Source: Oscillospiraceae bacterium
GTDB lineage: Bacteria; Bacillota; Clostridia; Oscillospirales; Ruminococcaceae
Direction of reading: 5' to 3'
Assembly: GCA_017848075.1 (NCBI GenBank)
Contig: JAGALG010000183.1
Coordinates: 1-5,645 of the forward strand
DNA: 5,645 nucleotides
The notes under the pieces are model-generated. The model worked only from the letters and a program-made list of their open reading frames with translations, searched no databases and had not been told where the DNA came from. Below, in pieces: positions 1-5,388 of the stretch. The first letter of the stretch is position 1, and each line of letters starts with the position of its first letter. A program made the translations under genes and the position numbers.

Positions 1-305
1 CAGGGCATAAAAGGTGGTTTGTTGTAAACCAGAATATCCTCATCATCGTAGCTGATCTCCACTGCCACATTGCTGCGGATATAATTGTCCAAATTATTAT
101 CATTGTCCAAGAAGGTGATGCAAAGGTCATCTCCTTCTTTCAACAAATCAATAGTGCGGGCATGAACACCATTCAAGCGGATTCCTTCTTCATAGTGCTT
201 CAGTTTGACAATAGTACGGCTGGAGTAGCCATGGCTTTTTTTCAAAAAAGGTTCAATGGCAAGACCTGCATCCTGTTCTGTTATTTTGTAATGAATCTCT
301 CTCAA
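1..305 (-). CDS. RluA-family pseudouridine synthase, N-terminal part (cut by window edge)
   Basis: This family isomerises specific uridines in rRNA or tRNA to pseudouridine. About 101 residues are visible. Residues 13-65 look like the S4-type RNA-binding domain (SSRTIVKLKHYEEGIRLNG, then LLKEGDDLCI). The catalytic domain begins at 86-101 with YDDEDILVYNKPPFMP, which matches the family pattern of an acidic stretch followed by an NKP motif. The catalytic aspartate (HRLD-type motif) lies beyond the edge, so the target uridine and subgroup (RluD-like or other) cannot be told. The start is a TTG at 305: it has an AAAGGAA ribosome binding site eight bases upstream, and the S4-like sequence begins soon after it. 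The ATG at 325-323 is out of frame. The gene lies 65 bases beyond sdaAA on the same strand, directly after a terminator hairpin. Confidence 0.85.
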   Translation of the reverse strand, partial: MREIHYKITEQDAGLAIEPFLKKSHGYSSRTIVKLKHYEEGIRLNGVHARTIDLLKEGDDLCITFLDNDNNLDNYIRSNVAVEISYDDEDILVYNKPPFMP

Positions 306-328
306 GTTCAGAGTTCCTTTCCCATAAG

Positions 329-357
329 AAAAGGCCGACCATAGCGATCGGCCTTTT
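329..357 (-). terminator. Intrinsic terminator of the sdaAB-sdaAA operon
   Basis: A ten-base-pair perfect stem (plus-strand arms 329-338 and 348-357, AAAAGGCCGA with TCGGCCTTTT) encloses a nine-base loop. Read on the minus strand, the U-rich 3' arm runs on into CTTAT, giving a usable U-tract. It begins about 12 bases after the sdaAA stop codon. The stem is also U-rich on the plus strand, so it could work in both directions, but no plus-strand gene ends here. Confidence 0.85.
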
Positions 358-369
358 TCCTGTTATCTC

Positions 370-1284
370 TTAGTGGCAGCCGCCGCAGGAGCTGCAGTTG
401 CCGCTGCATCCGCCGTTGCCGAAGATTTTCTCTTTCAGCGCCATACCGGTTGGAGTTACAGCAATACCGCCCAAAGCAGTCTCTCTCAGAGTGCTTGGCA
501 GCGCTTTGCCGACACGGAACATGGCGTCAACCACTTCGTCAAACGGAATATGGCTGGTGATGCCTGCCATTGCCAGATCACAGCTGAGGATCGCATTGCC
601 AACACCGGAAGCATTTCTCTTGGTACATGGCATTTCTACCAAACCTGCAACTGGGTCACAAACCAGACCCATAATATTTTTAATCGCAATCGCAGCAGCT
701 TCAAAACACTGTTCCGGAGTACCGCCACAAAGCTGTGTGATTGCTGCCGCAGCCATGGAAGCTGCTGCGCCACACTCTGCCTGACAGCCACCTTCTGCAC
801 CGGATACGGTAGCATTTTTCGTGATCAGCTGACCAATACCTGCAGCAGTTGCCAGCGCTTTCAGAATATCTTCCTTGGAAGATTGCAGTTTTTCTGCTAC
901 TGCGATAAGGGTGCCCGGCAGAATACCGCAAGCACCAGCAGTTGGAGCTGCAACGATCAGGCCCATGGAAGCATTGACCTCAGAGCAAGACAGAGCATAT
1001 GCGATACCCTTCTGGGTAGTCAGATCCTGAATTCCCTTACCGGATTTGATGAAATCCCACATCTGCTTACCGGTACCACCGGTCAGACCGCTGATAGAAA
1101 TGACAGCTGTCTCAAGACCATCGTGGCAAGCTTTATACATAATGTCGTAACGACGCTGGAGCTCGTCCATAATCGCCTCACGGCTGATTTCAGAGATCTC
1201 CATTTCATTTTCAATGACGATATCAGCAATGGACTTGCCGGAATCGCCGATCAGTGCCAACAGTTCTTTTGCGTTATGATACAT
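370..1284 (-). CDS. sdaAA: L-serine ammonia-lyase, iron-sulfur-dependent, alpha subunit
   Basis: This is the catalytic subunit of the two-chain, oxygen-sensitive [4Fe-4S] serine dehydratase, which turns L-serine into pyruvate and ammonia in the cytoplasm without PLP. The 304 residues fit the SDH_alpha family. Visible marks are SGLTGG (65-70), PTAGACGILPGT (114-125), EGGCQAECGAA (165-174) and CDPVAGLVEMPC (209-220). C167, C209 and C220 have exactly the 42- and 11-residue spacings of the three cluster-ligand cysteines in characterised enzymes of this family. The C-terminus is very cysteine-rich: C293, C297, C300 and C303 in the last 12 residues. The ATG start has an AAAGGGGA ribosome binding site and follows sdaAB by 23 bases, so the subunits are probably made from one mRNA. 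The gene ends just before a terminator. Confidence 0.96.
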   Translation of the reverse strand: MYHNAKELLALIGDSGKSIADIVIENEMEISEISREAIMDELQRRYDIMYKACHDGLETAVISISGLTGGTGKQMWDFIKSGKGIQDLTTQKGIAYALSCSEVNASMGLIVAAPTAGACGILPGTLIAVAEKLQSSKEDILKALATAAGIGQLITKNATVSGAEGGCQAECGAAASMAAAAITQLCGGTPEQCFEAAAIAIKNIMGLVCDPVAGLVEMPCTKRNASGVGNAILSCDLAMAGITSHIPFDEVVDAMFRVGKALPSTLRETALGGIAVTPTGMALKEKIFGNGGCSGNCSSCGGCH

Positions 1285-1307
1285 ACAGATTCCCCTTTCC
1301 CTGCCGA

Positions 1308-1979
1308 TTAAGCAAATTTCTCAACCAGAACAACCTGATGGATGTAGTCCAGTTCTTCCAGTTCTTCTTTTACGCTCAGTGGAATTTCATGGTCCGTCTC
1401 AATCATGGTAGTAGCTGTACTGCCCTTTTTCTCACGAGAGTTGCTCATGGTCACGATGTTAACCTCATAGTGAGCCAAAATAGAAGAGATTTTGCTGATC
1501 ACGCCCAAGCGGTCAATGTGAGTCACGATGATCGTTGGGAATTTACCAGAGGATTTCGCTTTTGTTCCATTGATCTCCACGATCTCCACTTCACCGCCGC
1601 CGACGGAAGAACCAATCATGGAATAAGTCTTACCGGATTTGGTCGTAGCGATCACTTTTACGGTATTTGGATGTACATCACCCAGATCTTCCGGCTGGAA
1701 GGAAACTTCGATACCACGCTCTTTTGCGATCTGCAGAGAGTTACGAATACGAGCATCGCTGGCATCCATACCCATCAAACCAGCAACCAATGCGCGGTCT
1801 GTACCATGACCACTGAGCGTGTGGCTGAAGGAGCCGTGCAGGTAAAAGTCCACTTTGGCAATTTCTTCTTTACCGCTGATCATGTACATCGCTTTACCAA
1901 TGCGCTGTGCACCGGCAGTATGGGAGCTGGATGGACCGATCATAACCGGGCCGAGAATATCAAACATACTAATATTCAT
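1308..1979 (-). CDS. sdaAB: L-serine ammonia-lyase, iron-sulfur-dependent, beta subunit
   Basis: This is the partner subunit of the type II [4Fe-4S] serine dehydratase. The 223-residue protein has an SDH_beta domain at about 1-145, with the signature GPSSSHTAGAQRIGKAM (15-31) and HGSFSHTLSGHGTDRAL (48-64). An ACT domain follows at about 148-223 (FPTIIVTHIDRLGVISKISS and onwards), a fold that often binds an amino acid and may act here in allosteric or substrate control. The ATG at 1979 is chosen because AGGAGG lies five bases upstream; an in-frame ATG at 2012 would add 11 residues but has no ribosome binding site. It is the first gene of the operon, and its leader of about 70 bases may be structured. 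Confidence 0.96.
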   Translation of the reverse strand: MNISMFDILGPVMIGPSSSHTAGAQRIGKAMYMISGKEEIAKVDFYLHGSFSHTLSGHGTDRALVAGLMGMDASDARIRNSLQIAKERGIEVSFQPEDLGDVHPNTVKVIATTKSGKTYSMIGSSVGGGEVEIVEINGTKAKSSGKFPTIIVTHIDRLGVISKISSILAHYEVNIVTMSNSREKKGSTATTMIETDHEIPLSVKEELEELDYIHQVVLVEKFA

Positions 1980-2013
1980 AGTAACCTCCTGTAGTTTATG
2001 TAAAATAAGCATT

Positions 2014-2044
2014 TTCCATTTGCAAGCCCTGATGGAATGGGCTC
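2014..2044 (-). promoter_or_regulatory. Possible H-type pseudoknot in the sdaAB leader
   Basis: Read 5' to 3' on the minus strand, AGCCC (2043-2039) can pair with GGGCT (2029-2025), optionally extended by a G-U pair. The loop bases UUCCAU (2037-2032) can pair with AUGGAA (2019-2014). Connecting segments are 1, 2 and 5 bases, lengths that suit an H-type pseudoknot. It would lie near the 5' end of the mRNA, about 25 bases before the ribosome binding site. I do not recognise a known riboswitch class. Short complementary stretches also occur by chance. Confidence 0.35.
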
Positions 2045-2054
2045 GTACATCGTC

Positions 2055-2063
2055 ATTATATCA
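2055..2063 (-). promoter_or_regulatory. Extended -10 promoter of sdaAB-sdaAA
   Basis: On the minus strand the sequence reads TGATATAAT: a perfect TATAAT with the TGn extension. The hexamer 17 bases upstream (TGTAAT, 2083-2078) is a poor -35 box, so the promoter relies on the extended -10 or on an activator. The predicted start of transcription near 2048 leaves a leader of about 70 bases. Confidence 0.7.
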
Positions 2064-2077
2064 TAAATTCAAGATAC

Positions 2078-2093
2078 ATTACAGGTATTACAG
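2078..2093. repeat. Direct repeat ATTACAG over the sda -35 region
   Basis: Two copies of ATTACAG (2078-2084 and 2087-2093) lie 9 bases apart, start to start. The first copy covers the place where the -35 box of the sda promoter should be, and the second lies just upstream of it. This layout could be a binding site for an activator, but the repeat is short and may be chance. Confidence 0.4.
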
Positions 2094-2120
2094 AAAATTC
2101 TTTTTCTTCCACTGGAAGTA

Positions 2121-2129
2121 TGATAAAAT
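2121..2129 (+). promoter_or_regulatory. Possible extended -10 promoter for the membrane protein-GNAT pair
   Basis: TGATAAAAT has a TGn extension and a hexamer with five of six consensus bases. No good -35 box is present (a T-rich stretch lies there). The predicted transcript would start near 2136, very close to the ribosome binding site at 2139-2143. It faces away from the sda promoter, making a divergent pair about 60 bases apart. Confidence 0.5.
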
Positions 2130-2150
2130 AGGAAAAAAGGAGGCGATGTG

Positions 2151-2441
2151 ATGTACCGCTCAAAGAACTGGAAACTTGTTCGAAGCATTTCTCTGATCTT
2201 GCTTGTCATTCTGCTGTGGTGCTGTATTGACCTGGGGATGAATCTGGCTGCAGCTATGATACCATCCATGAATGACGGCATCGGCTGCCGGAGTTTTGTT
2301 TATTTACTGCTTCACGGAGACCAAAACTGGTCTTTGGAGGCCTACTGGAACAGCCTGAATCGCTGCTGCTACCTGACCCTCCTTGTATTGTTTGAAAATA
2401 TCGTTTTGGCGATTTTGAATATTTGGAAGGGAGAAAAATAA
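2151..2441 (+). CDS. Small two-helix membrane protein of unknown function
   Basis: I do not recognise this 96-residue protein. It has a basic N-terminus (MYRSKNWKLVR), a hydrophobic segment at about 12-37, a polar middle of some 35 residues containing HGDQNWSLEAYWNSLNR (55-71), and a second hydrophobic segment at about 72-92 ending in a basic tail (WKGEK). This predicts two membrane helices. By the positive-inside rule both ends would face the cytoplasm and the polar middle the outside. ATG 2151 is preferred over GTG 2148 because it lies seven rather than four bases after GGAGG (2139-2143). Its stop is one base before the GNAT start, and the GNAT ribosome binding site is inside its last codons, which suggests translational coupling. 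There is no cleavable signal-peptide pattern that I can see. Confidence 0.75.
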   Translation: MYRSKNWKLVRSISLILLVILLWCCIDLGMNLAAAMIPSMNDGIGCRSFVYLLLHGDQNWSLEAYWNSLNRCCYLTLLVLFENIVLAILNIWKGEK

Positions 2442-2442
2442 G

Positions 2443-2943
2443 ATGCTGACTTTTCAACAGGCAAATACTGAAAATTTGAAAAAATATGGGCACGAACTTT
2501 TCTCCATTCTTTGGAACAATATGAATCCGATGGATCCCCTTCCGATGGATCCGGAAACTGTTTTTTCCAACTGGCTCCCTTCACACTTGAAAATGCTGGA
2601 GAAGGAAGAACATGAAATGATTCTGTTCTTTGATGCAGAAGAGAAGCCTGCTGGTTATTTCAGCTATATCCTGAAAAATGATATATTCTTCTTAAATGAC
2701 ATCCAAACACAGCCGGATTGTCAGGGCAAAGGCTGGGTTTATCGACCTCTGATGAAATTCCTGCTACCGCAGCTACCGGCGCATCTGCGCTTTACAGAAG
2801 CCTATGTGGGAAAATATAATCCTCGCTCTTCAGCGATCTTGGAACGCTTTGGAATGAAAGCCATCGGAGAAACTCCCAATGGACGCTCCTGGATCTATCG
2901 GGGAGAGTTTTCTGCTTTACTTGACTGGGTCAATCAAAAGTAA
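2443..2943 (+). CDS. GNAT-family N-acetyltransferase
   Basis: Enzymes of this family move an acetyl group from acetyl-CoA to an amine on a small molecule or protein; the substrate here cannot be told. The 166-residue length is typical of a single GNAT domain. Motif A, the acetyl-CoA pyrophosphate loop, is at about 84-105 (LNDIQTQPDCQGKGWVYRPL). It reads QGKGWV, so the last position of the usual Q/RxxGxG/A pattern is Val. Motif B is at about 126-140 (NPRSSAILERFGMKA), as in many family members. The N-terminal part (1-58) is more individual, with a small internal repeat NPMDPLPMDP at 28-37. The ribosome binding site AAGGGAG lies inside the preceding gene, one base separates the two genes, and a probable terminator overlaps the stop codon, so the pair looks like a short operon. 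Confidence 0.88.
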   Translation: MLTFQQANTENLKKYGHELFSILWNNMNPMDPLPMDPETVFSNWLPSHLKMLEKEEHEMILFFDAEEKPAGYFSYILKNDIFFLNDIQTQPDCQGKGWVYRPLMKFLLPQLPAHLRFTEAYVGKYNPRSSAILERFGMKAIGETPNGRSWIYRGEFSALLDWVNQK

Positions 2944-2958
2944 GATCCTGTCTTTTTT
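2923..2958 (+). terminator. Probable intrinsic terminator overlapping the GNAT stop codon
   Basis: Arms GACTGGGTC (2923-2931) and GATCCTGTC (2944-2952) form a nine-position stem with one U-U mismatch and one G-U pair, around a 12-base loop that contains the stop codon. TTTTTT follows at once (2953-2958). The left arm can also form a competing small hairpin (TTGAC with GTCAA, 2922-2933). The stem is only moderately stable, so some readthrough into the next gene is likely. Confidence 0.6.
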
Positions 2959-2997
2959 GCTATGAGCCTTGTAATATCTCATTAAGGAGGAAAAACC

Positions 2998-3813
2998 GTG
3001 GACAAAATAAAGCAGTTTTTGCAGAAGCACTTTCCTGCACCATTCGGCTTTTGCTCCATCGAAGCCGGCCAGCCTTATTTGGACTGCCGAGCCAAAAGCC
3101 GCATCCCGGAAAAGAGCTGTTCCGTAATCGTTTTGTTGTTCCCTTACTATACCGGAGAATATCCCCAAAAAAACATTTCCCGCTATGCCATGATTCCCGA
3201 TTATCATTTAGTTGCCGGAGCTTATCTTAAAAACCTCTGTCAGCTGCTTCGGGGGCAGTTTCCTAACAATGCTTTTGAACCCTTTGTGGACAACTCTCCA
3301 CTACGGGAAGTAGCCTGTGGACAAGCCGCCGGTCTTGGGGTCATCGGAGACAATGGCCTACTGCTTCATCCAGTCTACGGCTCCTACTGTTTTTTGGGAG
3401 AGATCGTGACCGATCTTCCTTTAGAACATTCTGTTCCTATTGGAACTTCCTGTCTCCATTGCGGAGCTTGCCGCCGTGCCTGTCCCAATGGTGCGTTGCA
3501 GGAAAATGGTTCGGTAGAGCTTTCTCTATGCCGCTCTCATATCACCCAAAAGAAAGGAACACTTTGTGAAGAGGAAGAAGAACAGATCCGCCTTGGAGGT
3601 CTGATTTGGGGCTGCGATATTTGTAACGATGTCTGTCCTTTCAATCGAAATGCGGCTATTACACCGATCCCGGAATTTCTGGATTCGGTCACCCCCTGTA
3701 TGGATGAAGATATGATTTTATCCCTGCTGGACAGCCGTCCTTATAATTATCGGGGTAAAAAAACGATCCTCCGAAATTACCAACTACTAAGAACAGACAA
3801 AGAAAAGGTCTAA
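2998..3813 (+). CDS. QueG-type epoxyqueuosine reductase homologue, short form with two [4Fe-4S] clusters
   Basis: QueG reduces epoxyqueuosine to queuosine at the tRNA wobble position, using cobalamin and two [4Fe-4S] clusters. The order of motifs fits. A DUF1730-type region includes SRYAMIPDYH (61-70), and the D98 motif VDNSPLRE matches the catalytic aspartate region. AGLGVIGDNGLLL (111-123) and GSYCFLGEIVTDL (128-140) follow. Cysteines C152, C155, C158 and C162 form a first ferredoxin motif; C178 and C206, C209, C213 (GCDICNDVCPFN) make up the second. QueG proteins are usually about 310-390 residues with C-terminal HEAT-like repeats for tRNA binding. This one stops at 271, just after the RPYNYRGKKTILRN segment where those repeats would begin. 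GTG 2998 is supported by AAGGAGG seven bases upstream. No other queuosine gene is in the window, so a different substrate is possible. Confidence 0.85.
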   Translation: MDKIKQFLQKHFPAPFGFCSIEAGQPYLDCRAKSRIPEKSCSVIVLLFPYYTGEYPQKNISRYAMIPDYHLVAGAYLKNLCQLLRGQFPNNAFEPFVDNSPLREVACGQAAGLGVIGDNGLLLHPVYGSYCFLGEIVTDLPLEHSVPIGTSCLHCGACRRACPNGALQENGSVELSLCRSHITQKKGTLCEEEEEQIRLGGLIWGCDICNDVCPFNRNAAITPIPEFLDSVTPCMDEDMILSLLDSRPYNYRGKKTILRNYQLLRTDKEKV

Positions 3814-3854
3814 TTGGCTCTTTTCCCATTTGATTTCTGGTAAAATTGCATAAA

Positions 3855-3884
3855 CATCGAAAAAACTATGGCATTTTTTTGATG
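3855..3884. repeat. A/T-tract inverted repeat upstream of darA
   Basis: CATCGAAAAAA (3855-3865) can pair with TTTTTTTGATG (3874-3884) over 11 positions with one G-U pair, around an 8-base loop. It lies 42 bases after the QueG-like gene and covers the -35 region of the darA promoter. No T-tract follows the hairpin, so it is not a typical terminator. It could be an operator, a weak terminator for the upstream gene, or a bent A-tract element. Confidence 0.5.
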
Positions 3885-3897
3885 CCTGTGGTACAAT
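3868..3897 (+). promoter_or_regulatory. Promoter of the darA-holB-ricT group
   Basis: The -10 box TACAAT (3892-3897) has five of six consensus bases and a TGG extension (3889-3891). A -35-like ATGGCA (3868-3873) has four of six bases with an 18-base spacer, and an A-tract lies just upstream. The predicted start near 3904 gives a leader of about 93 bases. A second extended -10-like sequence, TGGTAAAAT (3838-3846), lies upstream but has no -35 partner. Confidence 0.65.
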
Positions 3898-3905
3898 GAT
3901 GTAAA

Positions 3906-3981
3906 GAAGAAAAATCCTTTTTTCTTCGGCCGTTCCCGTCAGCGGAAATGGTTTACCGGCGGATTGTGAGTTCTGCCAATC
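3906..3981 (+). promoter_or_regulatory. Structured 5' leader of darA
   Basis: Three local hairpins can be drawn in the leader. The first is GAAGAAAAA with TTTTTCTTC (3906-3914 with 3919-3927, loop TCCT), almost at the predicted 5' end. The second is GCCG with CGGC (3929-3932 with 3957-3960), enclosing TTCC with GGAA (3933-3936 with 3944-3947). The third is GATTG with CAATC (3962-3966 with 3977-3981), two bases before the AAGGAGGA ribosome binding site. A 5'-end hairpin can protect mRNA; I do not recognise a riboswitch class. Confidence 0.4.
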
Positions 3982-3996
3982 GAAGGAGGAAACTAT

Positions 3997-4320
3997 ATGA
4001 AACTTATCTTTGCAATCGTATCCAATGATGACAGCGCGAAAGTATCTTCCGCTCTGACCAAAGCACGCTTCTCTATTACCAAGCTGGCTACCACCGGTGG
4101 CTTCCTGCTCTCCGGTAACACCACCTTCATCATCGGTACCGAAGATGAAAAAGTAGACGAATGTATCAAAATCATCGGTGAGCATTCCAAGAAGAGAAAA
4201 CAGATGGTACCATCTTCCGCATCCTACGGCGTAGGTATGTACACTACTTATCCTGTTGAAGTTACCATCGGCGGTGCAACCATCTTCGTAACTGATGTTT
4301 GCCGTTTTGAAAAACTGTAA
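3997..4320 (+). CDS. darA: Cyclic di-AMP receptor DarA (PstA/YaaQ), PII-like
   Basis: This small trimeric PII-like protein binds the second messenger cyclic di-AMP; its downstream target is not settled in the literature I know. The 107 residues match the family length. The hallmark stretch is at 25-47: FSITKLATTGGFLLSGNTTF followed by IIG, with the conserved TTGGF and SGNTT motifs around the ligand pocket. A second conserved part is YPVEVTIGGATIFV (85-98). B. subtilis DarA as I recall it has Arg at position 26, where this protein has Ser. ATG 3997 follows AAGGAGGA by about seven bases. Codon use looks strongly biased (ACC, GGT, ATC, GTA), which suggests good expression. It heads the darA-holB-ricT order; the tmk gene that often precedes it in Firmicutes is absent and a QueG-like gene is there instead. 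Confidence 0.95.
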   Translation: MKLIFAIVSNDDSAKVSSALTKARFSITKLATTGGFLLSGNTTFIIGTEDEKVDECIKIIGEHSKKRKQMVPSSASYGVGMYTTYPVEVTIGGATIFVTDVCRFEKL

Positions 4321-4335
4321 TTCTGTTCCGGGCTC

Positions 4336-5313
4336 ATGGAGATCCTGAAACAATTTTACTCAAATGAAAAAGTGAAACAAACGCTCGTCAATTTTATAAC
4401 TGACGGGCGTTTGCCTCATGCTCTTCTTTTGGAAGGAGAGGCTGGCTGCGGCAAAACTCATTTTGCCCGGCTGGTCGCCTGTGCCGCTCTTTGCAACAGT
4501 ACACAAAAACCCTGTGGTCAGTGCCGCAGCTGCCGACTGATCCTGCAGGACAACCATCCTGATGTTTTGGTGCTTTCCCCGGACACACCGGAGAAACCTT
4601 ATTCTGTTTCCGCACTGCGGGATTTGATTTTATCTTGCTATGTGCTGCCCAACGACGGAGAGAAAAAAGTTTATATTCTTCGCAACATCCATGAGATGAG
4701 CGAGCAGGCTCAAAACACCCTGCTGAAGATCATCGAGGAACCACCGGCTCATGTGATTTTTATCCTCACTTGCCAAAGCCGTGCTCGTATTCTACCTACG
4801 ATCCTGTCCCGTGTGGTGACTTTGCCTATCTCCCCTTGTCCGGAGGAGCTTTGTGCTCAAGCACTTTTAGAGCGCAACCCCAGCGCCAGCGAGGAAGATT
4901 GTCTGCGTATGGCACGACAGTGCGGAGGTAACATTGGACGCGCTCTGACCATTATGCAGGATGAAAAGTTGTCCTCCATTTATGATAAAGCTCAGGAGGC
5001 TGCAAAACTGATTTGCGCTGGCAGTGAATTTGATTTGCTTTGTCTCCTTAACAGCTATAATCGAAAAAAAGAGGAATTTCTTCTTTTCCTTACGGAGTTG
5101 CGGCAGATCTTTGTCCAAATTATTCGTCAAAAAAATGGCGGGGCTGACAAAAATTTTCTTCCGGAATCTTTGCTCCACCGCGTATCTGCGTTGCAGAGTA
5201 TGCGGATTATTGATATAATAGATACAGTATCCGCAGAAGCAAACCAAAATGTTTCGGTTGCTTTGGCCGGTGCTCATTTGTGCAGTGCGATCCAACAAAT
5301 CCTGCACAGCTAA
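4336..5313 (+). CDS. holB: DNA polymerase III delta prime subunit
   Basis: Delta prime is the fixed subunit of the clamp loader that opens and loads the beta sliding clamp during replication. The 325 residues fit the family. The AAA+ domain starts with GRLPHALLLEGEAGCGKTHFA (24-44), where G34 to T41 form an intact Walker A. A zinc-binding set follows: C53, C60, C63 and C66. EQAQNTLLKIIEEPP (123-137) is the typical helix after a Walker B that is degenerate here (YILRNIHEM). ILPTILSRV (152-160) carries the arginine finger R159 of the SRC motif, with Val in place of Cys. The C-terminal part (about 210-325) is the collar region. ATG 4336 fits the usual N-terminus, but no good ribosome binding site precedes it. 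The gap to darA is 15 bases, so it may depend on translation of darA. Confidence 0.95.
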   Translation: MEILKQFYSNEKVKQTLVNFITDGRLPHALLLEGEAGCGKTHFARLVACAALCNSTQKPCGQCRSCRLILQDNHPDVLVLSPDTPEKPYSVSALRDLILSCYVLPNDGEKKVYILRNIHEMSEQAQNTLLKIIEEPPAHVIFILTCQSRARILPTILSRVVTLPISPCPEELCAQALLERNPSASEEDCLRMARQCGGNIGRALTIMQDEKLSSIYDKAQEAAKLICAGSEFDLLCLLNSYNRKKEEFLLFLTELRQIFVQIIRQKNGGADKNFLPESLLHRVSALQSMRIIDIIDTVSAEANQNVSVALAGAHLCSAIQQILHS

Positions 5314-5329
5314 GATGTCTGCTCCCGAT

Positions 5330-5365
5330 GACGGCAGCTCTTGGCTTGTGAATCCATCTGTCGTC
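5330..5365 (+). promoter_or_regulatory. Hairpin between holB and ricT
   Basis: GACGGCAG (5330-5337) can pair with CTGTCGTC (5358-5365) over eight positions with one G-U pair and a 20-base loop. No T-tract follows, so it is not an obvious terminator. It lies in the 75-base gap between the genes, ahead of a weak ribosome binding site. It may be an mRNA-processing or translation element, or chance. Confidence 0.3.
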
Positions 5366-5388
5366 GGAGAAATGGCGGTAATACAAGA

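Noticed and set aside
162..344. 60-codon plus-strand frame at the left end
   Set aside because: It is antisense to the RluA-type gene and runs into the terminator hairpin; no support for translation.
373..1311. Long plus-strand open frame antisense to sdaAA
   Set aside because: It mirrors the well-supported sdaAA frame, has low-complexity Ala/Ser/Cys content, no ribosome binding site and no recognisable domain.
1254..1994. Long plus-strand open frame antisense to sdaAB
   Set aside because: It is a shadow of sdaAB; the predicted protein has no family features and sdaAB is certain.
1980..2012. Upstream in-frame ATG that would lengthen SdaAB by 11 residues
   Set aside because: No ribosome binding site precedes it, while AGGAGG lies between it and the ATG at 1979.
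2527..2552. Direct repeat CCGATGGATCC, two copies 15 bases apart
   Set aside because: It is coding sequence for the MDPLPMDP stretch of the GNAT protein; two copies only, with no sign of a regulatory role.
2961..2983. Possible promoter (TAATAT) just before the QueG-like gene
   Set aside because: No -35 box, and the predicted start would fall at the ribosome binding site.
3870..3886. Small hairpin GGCAT/ATGCC in the darA promoter spacer
   Set aside because: It competes with the longer 3855-3884 repeat and has only five base pairs.
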